DNA of 64,000 nucleotides, taken from assembly GCA_945643635.1 (NCBI GenBank), contig CALZFC010000009.1:277501-341500 (forward strand), read 5' to 3'. The notes beneath the pieces are model-generated. The model saw only the letters and a list, made by a program, of their open reading frames with translations, made no database searches and had not been told where the DNA came from. Below, in pieces: positions 1 through 13,121 of this stretch. Position numbers and translations under genes: made by a program. Position 1 is the first letter of the stretch. Each line of letters starts with the position of its first letter. This DNA comes from Allodiplogaster sudhausi. Its lineage: Eukaryota > Nematoda > Chromadorea > Rhabditida > Diplogasteridae.

Positions 1-696
1 CATTTCAAACCAAGAAAACCGGAAATAAAAAAAAATTATTTCACGCTCCTTTGGTTAAATGAAACGACAGGGACCCCTTAATAAAAAAAATGGAACGGGT
101 CGAAGGTATAAAGGGTCCCGCTTTATGCCACATTCAATCCAGTTTTCGTGTGGATATCTTGCACGATTGTTTGTTTTCAAAGTGTGTGGTTCCGAGGAAT
201 GGGGGCTAACGGGGCGCGAGGTGGAGGGAGGCAGGAAGAAGAGAAGGAAAGAAGGAGGGGTTACGGCAAGTGAGGAGTGGACTTTGCCTTCTATCTTTCT
301 CTCCTTCCCTCTCTCTCTTTTTCTTCCTCTCTCTTCCTTTCCTCTCTCTTTCTCTCTCCTCCCTCTATCATCTCTCGCTCTTTCACATACACACAGTCTC
401 TCTCTCTCTTTCCTCTCTTTCTCTCGATCTCTCCGTAGCAACGAGACGACCTCGCTTGCCTTCTTAAGGAGATTAAGGCGCCGTTTGCAGATCCTGTGCC
501 TGACTCGGACAGGAGCTGCAGCTTCCAAATGAAAAGTTGGAGCTTTGGAGAGAAGGAGACATGGAGCCCCGCTAAGGGTGGCTGACCTTCACTGGCACTT
601 CTGCAGCAGACCGGCCGGTATGGAGAGAGGGAGCCTCCCACAGGGGGGGGGAGGGAGGATGGAGGGGGAGAGGAAAAAAAGATGTAGACGAGAGGG

Positions 697-773
697 AGGG
701 GAAAAGAGAGAGAGAGAGAGAGAGAGCGAGAAAGAGAGAAAGAGAGAGAGAGAGAAAGAGAGAAAGAGGGAGA

Positions 774-806
<33 letters not shown>

Positions 807-825
807 GGAGAGAGAGAGAGAGCCT
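697..825. repeat. (GA)n-rich tract
   Basis: Interrupted GAGAGA/GAAAGA repeat, about 130 bases of pure purine on the plus strand apart from one C. Confidence 0.95.
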
Positions 826-1577
826 CTCACAATACTGTGTCAGTTATGCACGAAGCGAGCCACTTGAGTGGAAGGAAAAACGGGCCCTCCGGCTGGCTCG
901 CGCCTGCCTTTTTATGGCCTTTAAGCCATGTAGCCCGCCAACCTGTCACTCATTGTTTTTGCATCAACTTCTTTTGCCTTTTCCTTTTAGGTGAGGGATT
1001 CTGATATTTGCACGGCGCAACCCTCGTGTGGTCAGAGTCGAGATGATAAATGACTACGCGGGATTTGAATGGCACTTGATTGTACTTGCAATCTGTTTCC
1101 TTTGAATGAAGAGGATTAGACACGATTTCTAAAGAAAACACCCTTCAAAATGAAAAAGGGAAGATGGCACGTATCAATTCAGTCCAATTGAATTGATTCG
1201 GATCAGTCATAATTCTCCATTCCATTGAAAATGAGAGGTAACGCACTTGCACTTTTGCATCTTTGCTGGAGGAGGAGGAAAAGAAGAGATGAATGCAGAG
1301 TCTTGACACTTAAATGTTTATATACTGATGCTTGAGTCTGAAGAAGAGTCTTTTCCCCTCTGATGTGTGGAAGAAGAAGCTCCTCGAGAGAAAGGTCATG
1401 GCAGAGGGGGGGGGGGTTGAGAAGAGAATTGCCGAGAGGGCGAACGCGACCGTTGAAGAGGCCGAACAAATGGGAGGAGAGAGGACGAGGAGCGTGGGAG
1501 GAGAGTGGAAGAGGAGGAGAGAAAGAGGAATGGAAGACGGCGCACAGTGACAAGCACCGTGTGTTGCAACCACCACC

Positions 1578-1579
1578 AA

Positions 1580-1613
<34 letters not shown>

Positions 1614-1713
1614 AGAAAGAGAGAGAGGGGAAAGAGAGAGAGAGAGGGGAAGAGAGAGAGAGAGGGGGGGGGAGAGAGAGGGGGAAGAGAGAGAGAGAGA
1701 GAGCAAGAGAGAG
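1578..1713. repeat. (GA)n tract with G runs
   Basis: Purine-only on the plus strand apart from a single C, alternating GAGAGA with blocks such as GGGGGGGG and GGGGAAG. Confidence 0.95.
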
Positions 1714-1857
1714 AGACTCAATCACACTCTTTCATGATGAGCAGAAAAAGGAGAGTGAGAAAGGCACATCTTTGAGACCAAGACTGGCAACAGGCTAGTT
1801 AAGAGGAAGCTGCCGCCAGTCTTGATGGGGTGAGGCAGACCGTGCCAGACACATGCA

Positions 1858-1944
1858 TCTCTCTTTCTCACTCTCACTCTCTTTATACCTCTCTTGCTCA
1901 CTCTCCTTTTTACTCTCTTTCTCTCTTTATCGTTCTCTCCGTCT

Positions 1945-1988
<44 letters not shown>

Positions 1989-2367
1989 CGCAAAAGATGC
2001 GACCTCTTGCATGCGCGAGAGAAGAGGAGACTTTCCAACCGTGTGAAACTGTGGCATGGCATTACGAGAAAAGGTTAAGTAGAGACGGCCGGGAGGCATC
2101 TGAGAGGGAAGTGGAGGAAGAGGAAAGCTGGTGTCATCAGCAACTCGAGGAGGAGAAAGGTTGGGGGGGGGGGGGTTCACTCAGTATGTCTCTGTCTCTC
2201 TCTTTCTCTTTCTATTTCTCAGTTCCTCTCTCTTTCTCTCTCAGTTTCTCTTCTCTCTCTGTCTCTCTGTCTCTCTCTTCCTCCATCTGCCGGCTTGCTC
2301 ATTCTCGCGCCGCCCACAGAAGGAGTACCGCGCAATGACGACTGCATTCCTTTTCATTTTCATTCTG

Positions 2368-2402
<35 letters not shown>

Positions 2403-2490
2403 ATCTCACTCTCACTATCACTCTCTCGCTCTGTCTCATTCTCTCTCTCATTGCCATTCTCTCTCTCTCTCTCTCTCTCTCGGAATCTTC
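1858..2490. repeat. Cluster of (CT)n tracts
   Basis: CT repeats at 1858-1985 (including about 17 perfect CT units near 1950-1983), 2186-2280 and 2367-2490, separated by short unique DNA and a G run of about 12 at 2163-2176. Confidence 0.93.
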
Positions 2491-2746
2491 CTTGCTACTT
2501 CTCTTCTCCTTCGACTCTGTCTCCTCGATTGAAGAAGTAGCCTGGTGTGCCCGTTGGATTGGGTGGATGAGGATGCCTTGGGGGTGCTTCCTCCTCCCTC
2601 TGCGCACGAGTTAGATGACCAAAGCTATACGAGCACATGCGGAAAAAGCGGAATAGATGGACGGAGGCATGCCATGTAAATTATGGTTGTCCCGCATCCA
2701 CACTACCGGAATTGCTGTCAATAAGAGGGAGAAAGAGGGCGAGCGG

Positions 2747-2785
<39 letters not shown>

Positions 2786-3287
2786 GGAGAAATGACATAC
2801 GAAGCCGTTCTCTCGTGGTCAACGACTGTCGCCAATGACCGAGCCACAACATGAAAGGACCACCCGCGGAGTCACAACTTACTACATATGTTTGCATGCA
2901 TGCCCGAGGCAAGAGATTGGGGAAGCCGCAATGCTTCCATCAACTTTTAAGGCATCAGAAAACAACAGAAAAAGGACACAAGTGACGACGAAATGGAATG
3001 CTAAAAGGAGAAGAGACTTAAGAAACCTCACAATAACATATATGCACCACATAGGCAATATCGATGGGCGAAATTATTAGTTGGATATTATAGGGAAAAA
3101 ATAAAGGCATGAAAACTACTTTGAGGGAAACCTTTCATTTAATAGTTATAACTTCACTATCGGTGCCATGGCTAATATTAGAACTTTATGATAAACACAA
3201 TTAATCTCCTAATATTTATTTTTTAAACGTTAAGAAGAAAATGCGAAGATTTTTTGTCACAGTGTCCTTTTACCTTCCTGTCAAGTG

Positions 3288-3326
<39 letters not shown>

Positions 3327-4675
3327 GTTTCGTCTGAGATTTCATACTCAACCGCAGAGCAAGAATGAGTGCGTGATGCACATCCATCGAATAGTGTCCC
3401 CAGGCTAAGGGTGATGACCACGATGTGGACGCGTCTTACACTTTGTGAGATGTGCTGATTGTGAGTGGAAATGGAGGAGCATATGACAGAATGGACGAGG
3501 GAGAGGGAGAGCACATTGAAGTGACTGAACACGTAAGAGAAATGGCCAGACAGAGAGAGAGAGAACAAGAAGAAGAGAGAATGGAGAAGCAGACATCGGA
3601 GGAAATGGAAAGGGTACTCGGCATTTACGTATCTAAAGGCACGCAGGTGATGAATATAGAAGGGATGTAAAGGGGGATGCGCAAGAGAGATGGGAAATTG
3701 GGCATAGGAGAACAAGAGAGTGAGAAAGAGAGAGAGAGAGAGAGCGTTACCGAGACATAGATTGAAACCTTTGATTTGGCGCTCGTTTGCCACGAATTAA
3801 TAATGAACGCGGGTGATGTCCGTCAGAGAAGAAGAACGGTCTGCATTGAAGAAGAACCCAGGTAACAATAGTAGCCAACAATAGATACGTCAATCGGGGA
3901 CCGACCAAAAGTATAATCGCACATTGGCTTACGAACACAGCACACACACGGACACACACACACACACGGGTCAGCTCCCTCAGGAGGAGGATCAGTGCCG
4001 AGGGTGGGGCTGGTGAATGGGAGGAGGGGGGGGGGGAGTGAGAGCGACGACACCTGCCACCTCCATCAGAACGGGGCTCAAACACCACTCGCCACTTCTC
4101 TCCAACCCATACTACTAGGCATTTCTTAGACGCATTGAGTTTTCCAGTAATCCTCTCTTTCTCTCTCTCTCTCGCTTTCTCTCTCTCTCTCTCCCTCTCG
4201 GTGTATTTCCATATCTCTTGGAAAATGAGCAACTCTACACAAATATACTTCAGATGTTTCGCTCCATTCTCGATCAGAAGGAGAGAGGCGAGAATTCGTC
4301 GATAGAAATCAATCACACATTGTTGTTGTTGCCCAATCGGCCGCCCGCCACTTGAGACAGCGAGTCTAGTGTTAATTTATAAAAGCTGGCAACACATTTT
4401 GTTGACGCTCACGAAATGGATGGCTCAAGTGGACCCAAGGAAGAAGGCAACTTACTGATTTAGGAGTCAATAGATTTGTCAAGGGTAAAATTTAAAATTC
4501 GGAAGCCGCAATGAGATGTTAGAAGAAGGTAGGGAAGAAAAGCGTCCAGGAAGGCCAAAACGAAAGTGACCATCTGGGAGGGTGCAAAATGCGCGAAATG
4601 TCATTGCGAAATGATAGGCTTTCGTGAGGGTGGAGAAAAGAGGATTGTGAGAATAGCTTGCATGACAAGGAAAGG

Positions 4676-4677
<2 letters not shown>

Positions 4678-4717
<40 letters not shown>

Positions 4718-4809
4718 TGGCATGGGTTGGTTCTGGAAGAGGGGGGGAGGTTGGAGGGATTGGCTAGCTGGGCTGCTGCTGTCCAGATTGGAACGCACTG
4801 CCCGAAGAG

Positions 4810-4851
<42 letters not shown>

Positions 4852-4925
4852 TCGCTCTCACTCTATTGCTCTCTCCACTATCTCTCGTGCTCTCTCTCTC
4901 TCTTTCTATCTCACTATCTCCCGGT
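4678..4925. repeat. (CT)n tracts
   Basis: Perfect (CT)n at about 4678-4714 and again from 4812, decaying into CTCACTCTAT-type variants up to 4925. Confidence 0.93.
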
Positions 4926-7344
4926 CTCTCCTTTTCCCTTAGACACTAATCGATCTGGAGAAGCGCGCAAAATGGCGCATGAAGCTGGTAACATAACTGA
5001 AAGAAGAAGACGAAGATGTGAGTCACCATCAGCAACCCATCATTACAATTAGATGGAGCAGCGCACCCCAATCTGCACTTCATTTCCTGAGAACATTTGG
5101 TTCACGACCGGGAGAACATTTCATGCACAATTTCTGATGCGATCTGCTTGAATGTCTAACACGGAGATGGATGAATGTTATAAAATCGGCTTTGAACCGG
5201 AAATTCTCTAGGAAAGATTCTGATTACGGTAATGCATAAATGCACGCTGGCTCAGAGGATCTGCTGAATCTGAAGACACTGTTTGAGCGTGTGAACTGCA
5301 GTCGTCGTGGGTGACTTGGTCGACTTCCAAAATAGATGGAAGAGCCTTTTGCATTTCCATGTCGCATTGTATGCTTGAATTCTCTCTTCTTTATGTCTCC
5401 CTCTTTGTCTCTCTCTCTCTCTTTCTCTCTTTCTCTCTTTCTTTCTCTTTCTCTTACTCCCTCTTCTCTATCTCTCGCTTGCTTTCTCGCTCTCTCGCTC
5501 TCTCGCGCCCTCCCTCCCTCTCCGTCTCTCTCTAGCACTTTCTCCCTTTCTTTTCTCTCAAGAGACCTCACCGTCTGTCTGCAGCGTCAATTTTGTTGTA
5601 GATTTTTGCAAAGTGTAATGCCATCCAAAGTGAATTAAGGCCAAACTTCGACAGCAATCAAAAGTGATTGTACCCCGCTTGCATTTTATTATAGTCGTAA
5701 TCGCATTTGTGTTTTGCAATGGTTAAGATTGAATAATAAATGTTTGATCACGATCATGTAATTTTGATAAATATTACCTCATGTCAAAGTCAACAAAGCT
5801 GAAAAGGTGTATTACATATATTTGCGATGTAATTACATATTTGCTGATGCATGCGATATATACATATGAGTGAAACAGATATCAACTATTAACAAATGTT
5901 CTTGCATTTTTGAGACAGCGTTTGGATTTTTTTCTGTGATGCCTTCAGTGAATTTTTTAGTCGTACATAACACTGACTTTCTCCCACAACTGTCGATGAA
6001 GACTTGCCATGGTTTTGTTGTCGAAGAAACCCCGTGGCCTGGGACAAGAAAACCAAACAGATAAACATATATGTACTATCTTCGGCTACGCGTGATCGCC
6101 CAATACACCGATATCATTGACCACAATACTTGTGCTATGTCCTGTAAGAAAAGGCTGATTATATTGCATTCATCTTCGACCAAACTTGTGAGTACGGTAA
6201 CAAAAGTCGGAGTAAACATCCAACAATTCATGGCAAAAACAGCAATCGAACTGATTGGAAATGCTATCCTGATTTGTTATTATTTTATGACATGTCCTGA
6301 ATGTACGTGATTTCAGTGAAGAAGCGCCACTTTGATGCATTTTTTTTAATGTGTGTGTTTTTTGTAAAGCATGAAGAAGTCACAGTTCAGTTCAGTGAAC
6401 AGATGCCATTACGCATTTGAAAAGGGTGTCGTTGAATAGGAGATGACGGGGAGAAGAAAGATCCAATTGCTTTGATCTTTCTCTCCTATCGTATTCACTT
6501 TGTATGATATTCCTCACGCTCGCTGATCCCTCGAATTGTCGTATGACAGTGCGCGAGAGGCTTCGATGGCGAGACGGTGAAATGCGTCGAGAAAGAGTAA
6601 TGAATGAAAATGAGAGAGAGAGAGCGACAATGAGAAAGAGAGCGAGATTGAAAGAGAGAGAGACTGAGATTGAGAGAGAGATACTGAGATTGAGAGTGAG
6701 CGAGATTGAGAGAGAGAGAGACCGAGATTGAGAGTGAGCGAGATTGAGAGAGGGAGGATAAATGTGATGGTGGTGGCTGGCGGGATCGCATCGATGATCC
6801 GCTCTCACCCTCAGCGCCCAGATTGCGCGGGAAAGAAGCCAAACAGAAGAGGAAGAAGGAGAAGAATGAAAGGAGAGAGCCGCTCAGCAGCCAGCCGCCT
6901 GCCTTGACACCCTCTTCCGACGACATTGAGAAGACCGACGCCCTTAGCTTTCGCCTGTCCTCCCAATTACTGTCTCACCGCCACTTTCATCATCTCACAA
7001 CTTAAAGGAGCACGGAAGACAACCGTAATCTCTGAATTTTCCTAACCATTGTCTTTCTAAATTACTCGCCCTCGTTTTTCACTTACTTTTTTTATATCAC
7101 CTGATAAGAAATTGATCATATGGTTCCATTAAAAGCTAGATAAAAATACATTTCATAGCCTAGCCCTTGAAAGCTTTCGAGTCATCGAAATTCTCGAGTG
7201 AGTAGGATCCCAAGGAAATGTTGCGATGGTCTCAGAAGAGGCTGCTGCTATCGCTTCCATTGGCTCGTAATGACGTTGTCTATCTGTGCTTGCTCATCCC
7301 TACATGCTTCCACATGTGTTTCCACTCAGGTGGCACGATATCGG

Positions 7345-7570
7345 CCCTCTCTCTTTCTCTCTCTCTCTCTCACTCTCTCATTCTTCCTGTTCGTCTCTCA
7401 TATTCACTTCCTCTCCCTCTCTCTTTCACTATTTTTCATTCTCTCTCTCTCTATCTTTACTTCCCTTCCACTCTCTCTCTTTCTCTCTTTCTCTCCTCCC
7501 CCTGGCCTCTCGTATTCTTTTCCTACCTCTCTCTCCCACCTTTCTCTCCCTCTCTCTTTCTTTTTCGCGT
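7345..7570. repeat. CT-rich tract
   Basis: Degenerate CTCTCT/CTTTCT repeat about 225 bases long. It yields spurious Ser-Leu-Phe open frames. Confidence 0.93.
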
Positions 7571-7904
7571 GCACTGCTTCCATCTCCCTTTATTGCTCGT
7601 GTAGCTCAAGCTGCGGAAGACGTTGCTGTCCTCCACGGATAAAGTCTTCATCTCCTTTTTTCTTCCTTTTCTCTTCCATTAGTTCTTCCAGAAAGTGCAA
7701 TCCTTGAGCTTGTTTAAGCTGTCTTTCAGAAAATTATTCACATTATTATGAGCAAAAGTGAAGAGATGAATGGTATATTTAATTTCTGAAGCCCATTGTC
7801 ACTGTTTATTCATTTTTCATTCCCTATCGGCAGTTATACGCGCACGAATGCTGATCTCGATTCGTATTGGATGTGCGTATATTTGATTGCCTTCCCTCTC
7901 ATTC

Positions 7905-8014
7905 TGTCCCTCTTTCTCTCTATCTCTCCCTCTCTCTATCTCTATCTCTTTCTCTCATTCTCTCTCTATATCTCTCATTCTCTTCTCTCCCTGGTCTGTC
8001 TCTCTCTCTCTCCT

Positions 8015-8060
<46 letters not shown>
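7905..8060. repeat. (CT)n tract ending at an exon acceptor
   Basis: Degenerate, then perfect, CT repeat that runs into the TTAG acceptor of the exon starting at 8063 and would serve as its polypyrimidine tract. Confidence 0.93.
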
Positions 8061-8061
<1 letters not shown>

Positions 8062-8062
8062 G

Positions 8063-9692
8063 CCCCTCCACTCACCACGAACGCCTCGGCTCCTTCGGCG
8101 CAGCTGCAGGCGGCTGCAGCCGCCAAGCAGATGCGCGGCAGTAGCTGCACGCTCGAATTGGTTTCTTTCTCATTCTTTTTTTATTTATTATTTTTTTTTC
8201 AAATTTTTCTCAACAAAAATTATATAAATATGTTACTTAATTAAATGAGTAAAAGGCTCAAATTTTTTAAGTGTGGCCGCTCCTCCGATGCGAACTCATC
8301 TCTGCTCGGGACGAACAGTCGATGCGGCAGCGGCGACATGGACTTCTACAGCGCAAATGTCCTCAGGTATACGAAGACTAGAAGATGACTCCAAAATTAA
8401 GTTTATAAAAAAACATACAACAAGATACATATGTGTGCCTTAAATTAATTATATTTATTTACAACAAATAAAATTAAACACTTATGATATTAATATGCGT
8501 GTGACATTTTTAAAGGAAGAATGTGGGACATATGGAATATGATGATGTATTTCCTTCCTTCCTTGCCAACTTGCTATCACCCCTAAGTCACGTGCGCAGC
8601 TAATCTCCTACATTTTCCTTAAAGGAGGTATCCGGGGAATAAGTAACGTATGTTTTGTTCTATGTGTACAAGTTCATCATGGCGTAAAACATACATCCAG
8701 AAAGTTTGAACGATTTTCTTCCATTACATTCTGAGCAATTGTAACGTGAAAACTGGCGGGTAGAGAATTAGCTACGGTAGGCCAGAGCCGCCCTCCTATT
8801 TCACATGCTCTCTCGACCGAGCGACAGGCAACTTTTTGAGCGCGCGCATTCAAAGTGGTTCTCTAGCGCTACTGTATAATTATTCGCCGGATAATTCCTT
8901 TAACAGTTACGCTAAGCACAAATTGTTGTATCAATTTTTTTGCCTATTTTGTCCCCATAGTTTGAAAATGCAATATTCGTCAAGGGCTCCATAGCCCCGT
9001 TGGTGTAGTCATTCCAGATCGTATCAATGGAGATGGATAAGTGAGCGAAAGAGATTGAGAGATAGAGAGAGATGGAGAGAGAGGGAGAGAGAGAGAAAAT
9101 GAGATAGACGGAGGGAGAGAGAGGGAGAGAGAGAGAGAAAATGAGATAGACGGATGGAGAGATAAGCAAATCATATCGAAAGGAGCATTAGACAGCTGCT
9201 TGGAAGTAGTTAGGTGTCCATAGCAACCTAATTTCTACAAGTCGTCTTACACATCTCCTCACTCGCGACGGCCTCTCCCACTGGCGCGCAGAACCACGTA
9301 GACGTCCGTAAAAGCCTGCTCTCCCTTCCTTGTTAATGCGAATTCACAAAATATCTACAAAAAATTTCCATGCGCCTCGCCTTCTCTTCCTTGTTGATGT
9401 GAATTCGCAAAGTCCATTAGGATCTAGAAAATTTTTTTTATGTTACTTGTGCTGTACTAAATCAACAATATAGCAACAATTTTATCTTAGACTCCTTCGT
9501 GACTTTGAGTTGTCTCGTGTCTTTATTCTGCTTATTTCACTTGAAAATTGGCGGACGCATATTGTCTGGAAAGCCACGTGGGCACTTGGTTTTTGGCATT
9601 TGCCTGGGGCAGTACAGCTTTCTTGTGCATTTCTTGGCAGAGATTGGATTATCGTATCCGCTCGTTGAAGTCGAAAAGCAAAGTGCTCCTTG
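8063..9692 (+). CDS. Partial unrecognised gene, two to three exons
   Basis: Two adjacent exon-like blocks join in phase. The first, 8063-8160, follows a CTCTCTTAG acceptor that uses a CT microsatellite as its pyrimidine tract, and ends before GTTTCT. The second, 8272-8366, follows TTTTTTAAG and ends before GTATAC. They read as an Ala/Gln-rich stretch followed by a Cys-, Ser- and Asn-rich stretch (CGRSSDANSSLLGTNSRCGS). A third block, 9643-9692, joins in phase and reads LDYRIRSLKSKSKVLLG before GTGAGG; its acceptor is weak. I do not recognise the protein. The blocks stand out by GC content and by codons ending in G or C, as in the certain genes of this window. Start, stop and the remaining exons were not found. 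Confidence 0.38.
9029..9165. repeat. GA-rich minisatellite
   Basis: GA repeat containing a longer unit (GAGATAGACGGAGGGAGAGA) seen about twice, so partly a minisatellite. Confidence 0.85.
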
Positions 9693-9823
9693 GTGAGGAA
9701 CGTGCCTTGTCTTGTGACTCCTGAAAACCGAGAAAGGAGGGGGAGAAGAAGGTGTCTGAGGAGGAGGATGAAGAGCTCGAGAAGAGCCATGCCCTCCGTG
9801 AGGTGCACTTTTTCGAGTGGCAT

Positions 9824-9826
<3 letters not shown>

Positions 9827-9857
<31 letters not shown>

Positions 9858-9899
9858 AGACTTCTCACGACAAGAGAGAGAGAGAGAGAGAGAGAGAGA
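9827..9899. repeat. Inverted (CT)n / (GA)n pair
   Basis: A run of about 14 CT units (9827-9856) is followed after 17 bases by about 13 GA units (9874-9899), forming a simple-sequence hairpin. Confidence 0.92.
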
Positions 9900-11073
9900 C
9901 GCGCCGTCCGCCCTCTCACTCCTGAGAAGAAGGGGAGGGGGGCCGACCGCGCCCGCCATTCGGGTGTCCCATTCCGGCTGGTGAACGGTCGTCTTCTCCG
10001 GGTGGCTCTCGAGAGAGAGAGAGATGCAGCAGAAGAGCGCGACGAACATGTCGTTGTCGTGGCCGCCTCAGCATCAGCAGCCGCTGCCAAATGGCAAGAG
10101 CACCACTTCGCTCATCTCCGTCGACCATCACAATCTTCACTCGCACACAATGCCGTCAGCGCCTTTATTCCTTCTTCTTCTTCTTTTTCTTCTTCTTCTT
10201 CTTTTTTTTTACTTCCTTCCTTCCTTCTTTTTTTGCAAATTTTTTCACCAGACACAACAGAGACGTTACGTCAAAAGCTCGAAAATTGTGTTTTCACCTT
10301 CTTCCTCTTCTTTCCATATCCCTCGATAACTTATGCAAACGTTATGGATTTAGCAGCCAATGTGCTTCATGATTTCTTACACATATGTGCATATATTTCT
10401 TTTTGATGATGTGCTTTCACATTTGGATGAATACGCATGTATGCATATGTAGATATGGGCAACAAAAAAAATTCACTCTCCATTCTAACTAAGGAAATGT
10501 TATGCGATTCGTGCCAAATATGATGATTTGCGCATAAATAATTCCTCGCGCCTTACGAAGAGAGCGAGCGATTCCTCTTCTCTGCTATGAGAGATGTGAA
10601 AATAAGTGAATGTGTGTGTCTGTGTGGGATTTGTTGATGAAGAAGCTATCAGAAAATGAGAGGAGGAAAATTGGAGAGAAAAAACGGCAAATATCCGCTC
10701 TCTTTAGTTGTGAATCTGAAGTGTCTCCTGCCTGATTCACTAATCAGATATGTAAACTCCTCTCCTCATTTTGTTCTCTGTTTCGAGCGCTGTGGTTTTC
10801 TTTTTATTGACCATGATTCAGGTGATGAGACTTCCTAGCAATGATTAGAGCATGGTTGTGTGACATACGAATGAGTCATCATGATATGATATGACATGAG
10901 ATACAAATGACTGATAGCAGAGTTGGCAATCACACTCTTTTTTTTTAGCTTGCCTCCATTTTTGAGTGCAACTGGCTTTCCGCCTCGAGTTACATTTCGG
11001 ATCGGAGTGACGAAAGATAAATAATGAGCGATGCACTCTGCGCGGCCTAACACAGACTCCAAGAGTGAGATTG

Positions 11074-11310
11074 TGAGATAGAGAGAGAGAGAAAGAGAGA
11101 AAGCTAGAAGAGATAAAAAGAGAAAAAGAGAACAAGAGAGAGAGAAAGAAAGGAAGAGAGAAAGTGAAAGAGAGAAAAAGAGAGAAAGAGTGAAAGAGAG
11201 AAGGAGAGAAAGAGAGTAGAGAGAAATAGAGAAAGAGAGAAAGAGAGAAAGAGAAAAGGAGAGAAAGAGTGAAAGAGATAAAGAGACAAAGAGAGAAAGA
11301 GAGAAAGAGT
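11074..11310. repeat. GA-rich tract
   Basis: Degenerate GAGAAAGA repeat of about 235 bases, almost purely purine on the plus strand. Confidence 0.93.
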
Positions 11311-12108
11311 CTACAAGCGGGATCAGATCGCTATCCTTACAAGATGGCCATCTGAGTGTGCTTGGTGCTCTGGAATTTATCATTAACAGAAAGTGGCTTC
11401 CGTGAACTCTTCTAATCTTTCTGCTATGAGTCGCTTTCATGCGTCTAAAGTTCAGGATTGCTACATGCAACTATGGCACGCTGCTCTCTTTTTTACTTTC
11501 TCTCTCTCACTTTACATCTCTCTTAACCTCTCTCTCTCTCTCTCTCTCTCTTGCTCTATCTCTCGCTGTCTCCTCGCCTTTCTCTCTCTCTCTCAATCTC
11601 TCTCTCTCTCTTTCTCTCTCTGTACACGCTACGGCAACTAAAGTGCGCAGGATATGTTTCTAGTTAAGCCGCATAATAGCCATCCTGCATGGAGGCGACA
11701 CCATAAGCCTCAGCACTCTCTTATATCATTCCGCGCCACGTTTTCTTTTTTTGTTGCCACAAGAATCCCATGGGAAATTGGGTGTCGGCCATTAGCCGCA
11801 GGGCAAAGAAGCAGAGCAGAGAGATGAATGGAAGGGCTGGATGGTAAAGCATTTTTAAATGTTGTTTCCCTTACAGCGGTGGCGAGGCCGCGTCACCGGT
11901 CATGTATTGGAATGCACGCGCATGTTTCGAGCACATCCTCGAATGGGGAGAAGCTGAGTGAGAGAGAGATAAAGAGAGAGACATGGAGAGAGGGAGAGAA
12001 AGAGAAGGAAAAAAAGGGCGAGAGAGAGAGATAGAGAGATGGACGACAAAAGAGACAAACCGTGCCTTTGCTCTTACTCCACATCGTGCGCGCAACAGAT
12101 GCTGCCAG

Positions 12109-12150
<42 letters not shown>

Positions 12151-13078
12151 AGGAAGCAGAGAGAGGGTGGCAGGCCATCCGACACCGCTCCATCCCCGGA
12201 TTGGAGGGGGGCCACCAGCAGCAGCAGGGAGGGCGACAGGCCAAGAGGAAGAGGAGGATGGGTCCTTTGTACACCCCAACACCCCTCTTCACTTGTCTCG
12301 CGTGCGCCCGGGTACACGGGTATGAAATTTGCGCGGCGTAGCTTATACAATAGCCGTGTGCGATTGGCAGACTGATGGTGAGAGCCAGCGGACGAGCCAG
12401 CTGTTGTTGTCATTGTTGATCTTCCTTGTCTTATCACTTATCCGGATGAGGAAGACCTCCATGCCTTCCTTATCCGGATAAGTGGAAGTGGTAGGCAGTG
12501 TGTGTGCCATGTGGCCATGTGACATGACGTCACCAGCCACCCCTTCCCGAAATCAGAAGCGCACGTCGTTCTCTGCTATTTCCCCCCCTCCCCCTTCATC
12601 TCCATTCTTCGGTCGAACACACACTTTTAGCCTCCCGAACGCCATCCATGCCGTCTGGACGACCTTGAGTAATGTCCACTACCAAATAATTGTAGTCCAG
12701 AGCACAAGGATATCATACATTTGACAGCCTCGGGAGAGACGGCCGCATTTGTGAGAGCCATTTCTAGAGCAAAGTTCGCGCGTATGTAGTTCAGATACGA
12801 TCTCTGCACATTCGAGCCATCTTCGCCATATCTCTATTTGAATTTATGTCTTTTTAATAAATGTGACGTTCCTCGAGAAATAAAAAAAAGAGAGAGAAGG
12901 CATTCCCTTCAGCCTGGCATTGTCCTTTCATTTATCGCCGCGACTCATGCATTATCCACGTTACGCGACAATGCAGCTCGTGCCATCGTTGTCATCGCTT
13001 CTAAATTCTGGCTCTCTTTACTTCGCACGCCTTTATATCCTCTTTCTCCTACCTACATATCTCTCCGCTTTCACTCTT

Positions 13079-13121
<43 letters not shown>

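Larger units (their letters stand above)
1..8062. other. Repeat-rich region without a supported gene
   Basis: No exon here could be supported by phase, splice sites and protein-like composition together. The stretch is a mosaic of CT- and GA-rich microsatellites separated by AT-rich unique DNA (for example 2940-3290, 5640-6360 and 7020-7190). The long open frames are Ser-Leu or Arg-Glu repeats read from the microsatellites. A block at about 491-575 is open and free of repeats and could be an exon, but its strand is undecided. Upstream exons or the promoter of the gene that appears at 8063 may lie here. Confidence 0.5.

Noticed and set aside
270..830. Long open frames on both strands rich in Ser-Leu or Arg-Glu
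   Set aside because: They are translations of CT/GA microsatellites. The same pattern occurs at dozens of places and lacks codon bias or splice context.
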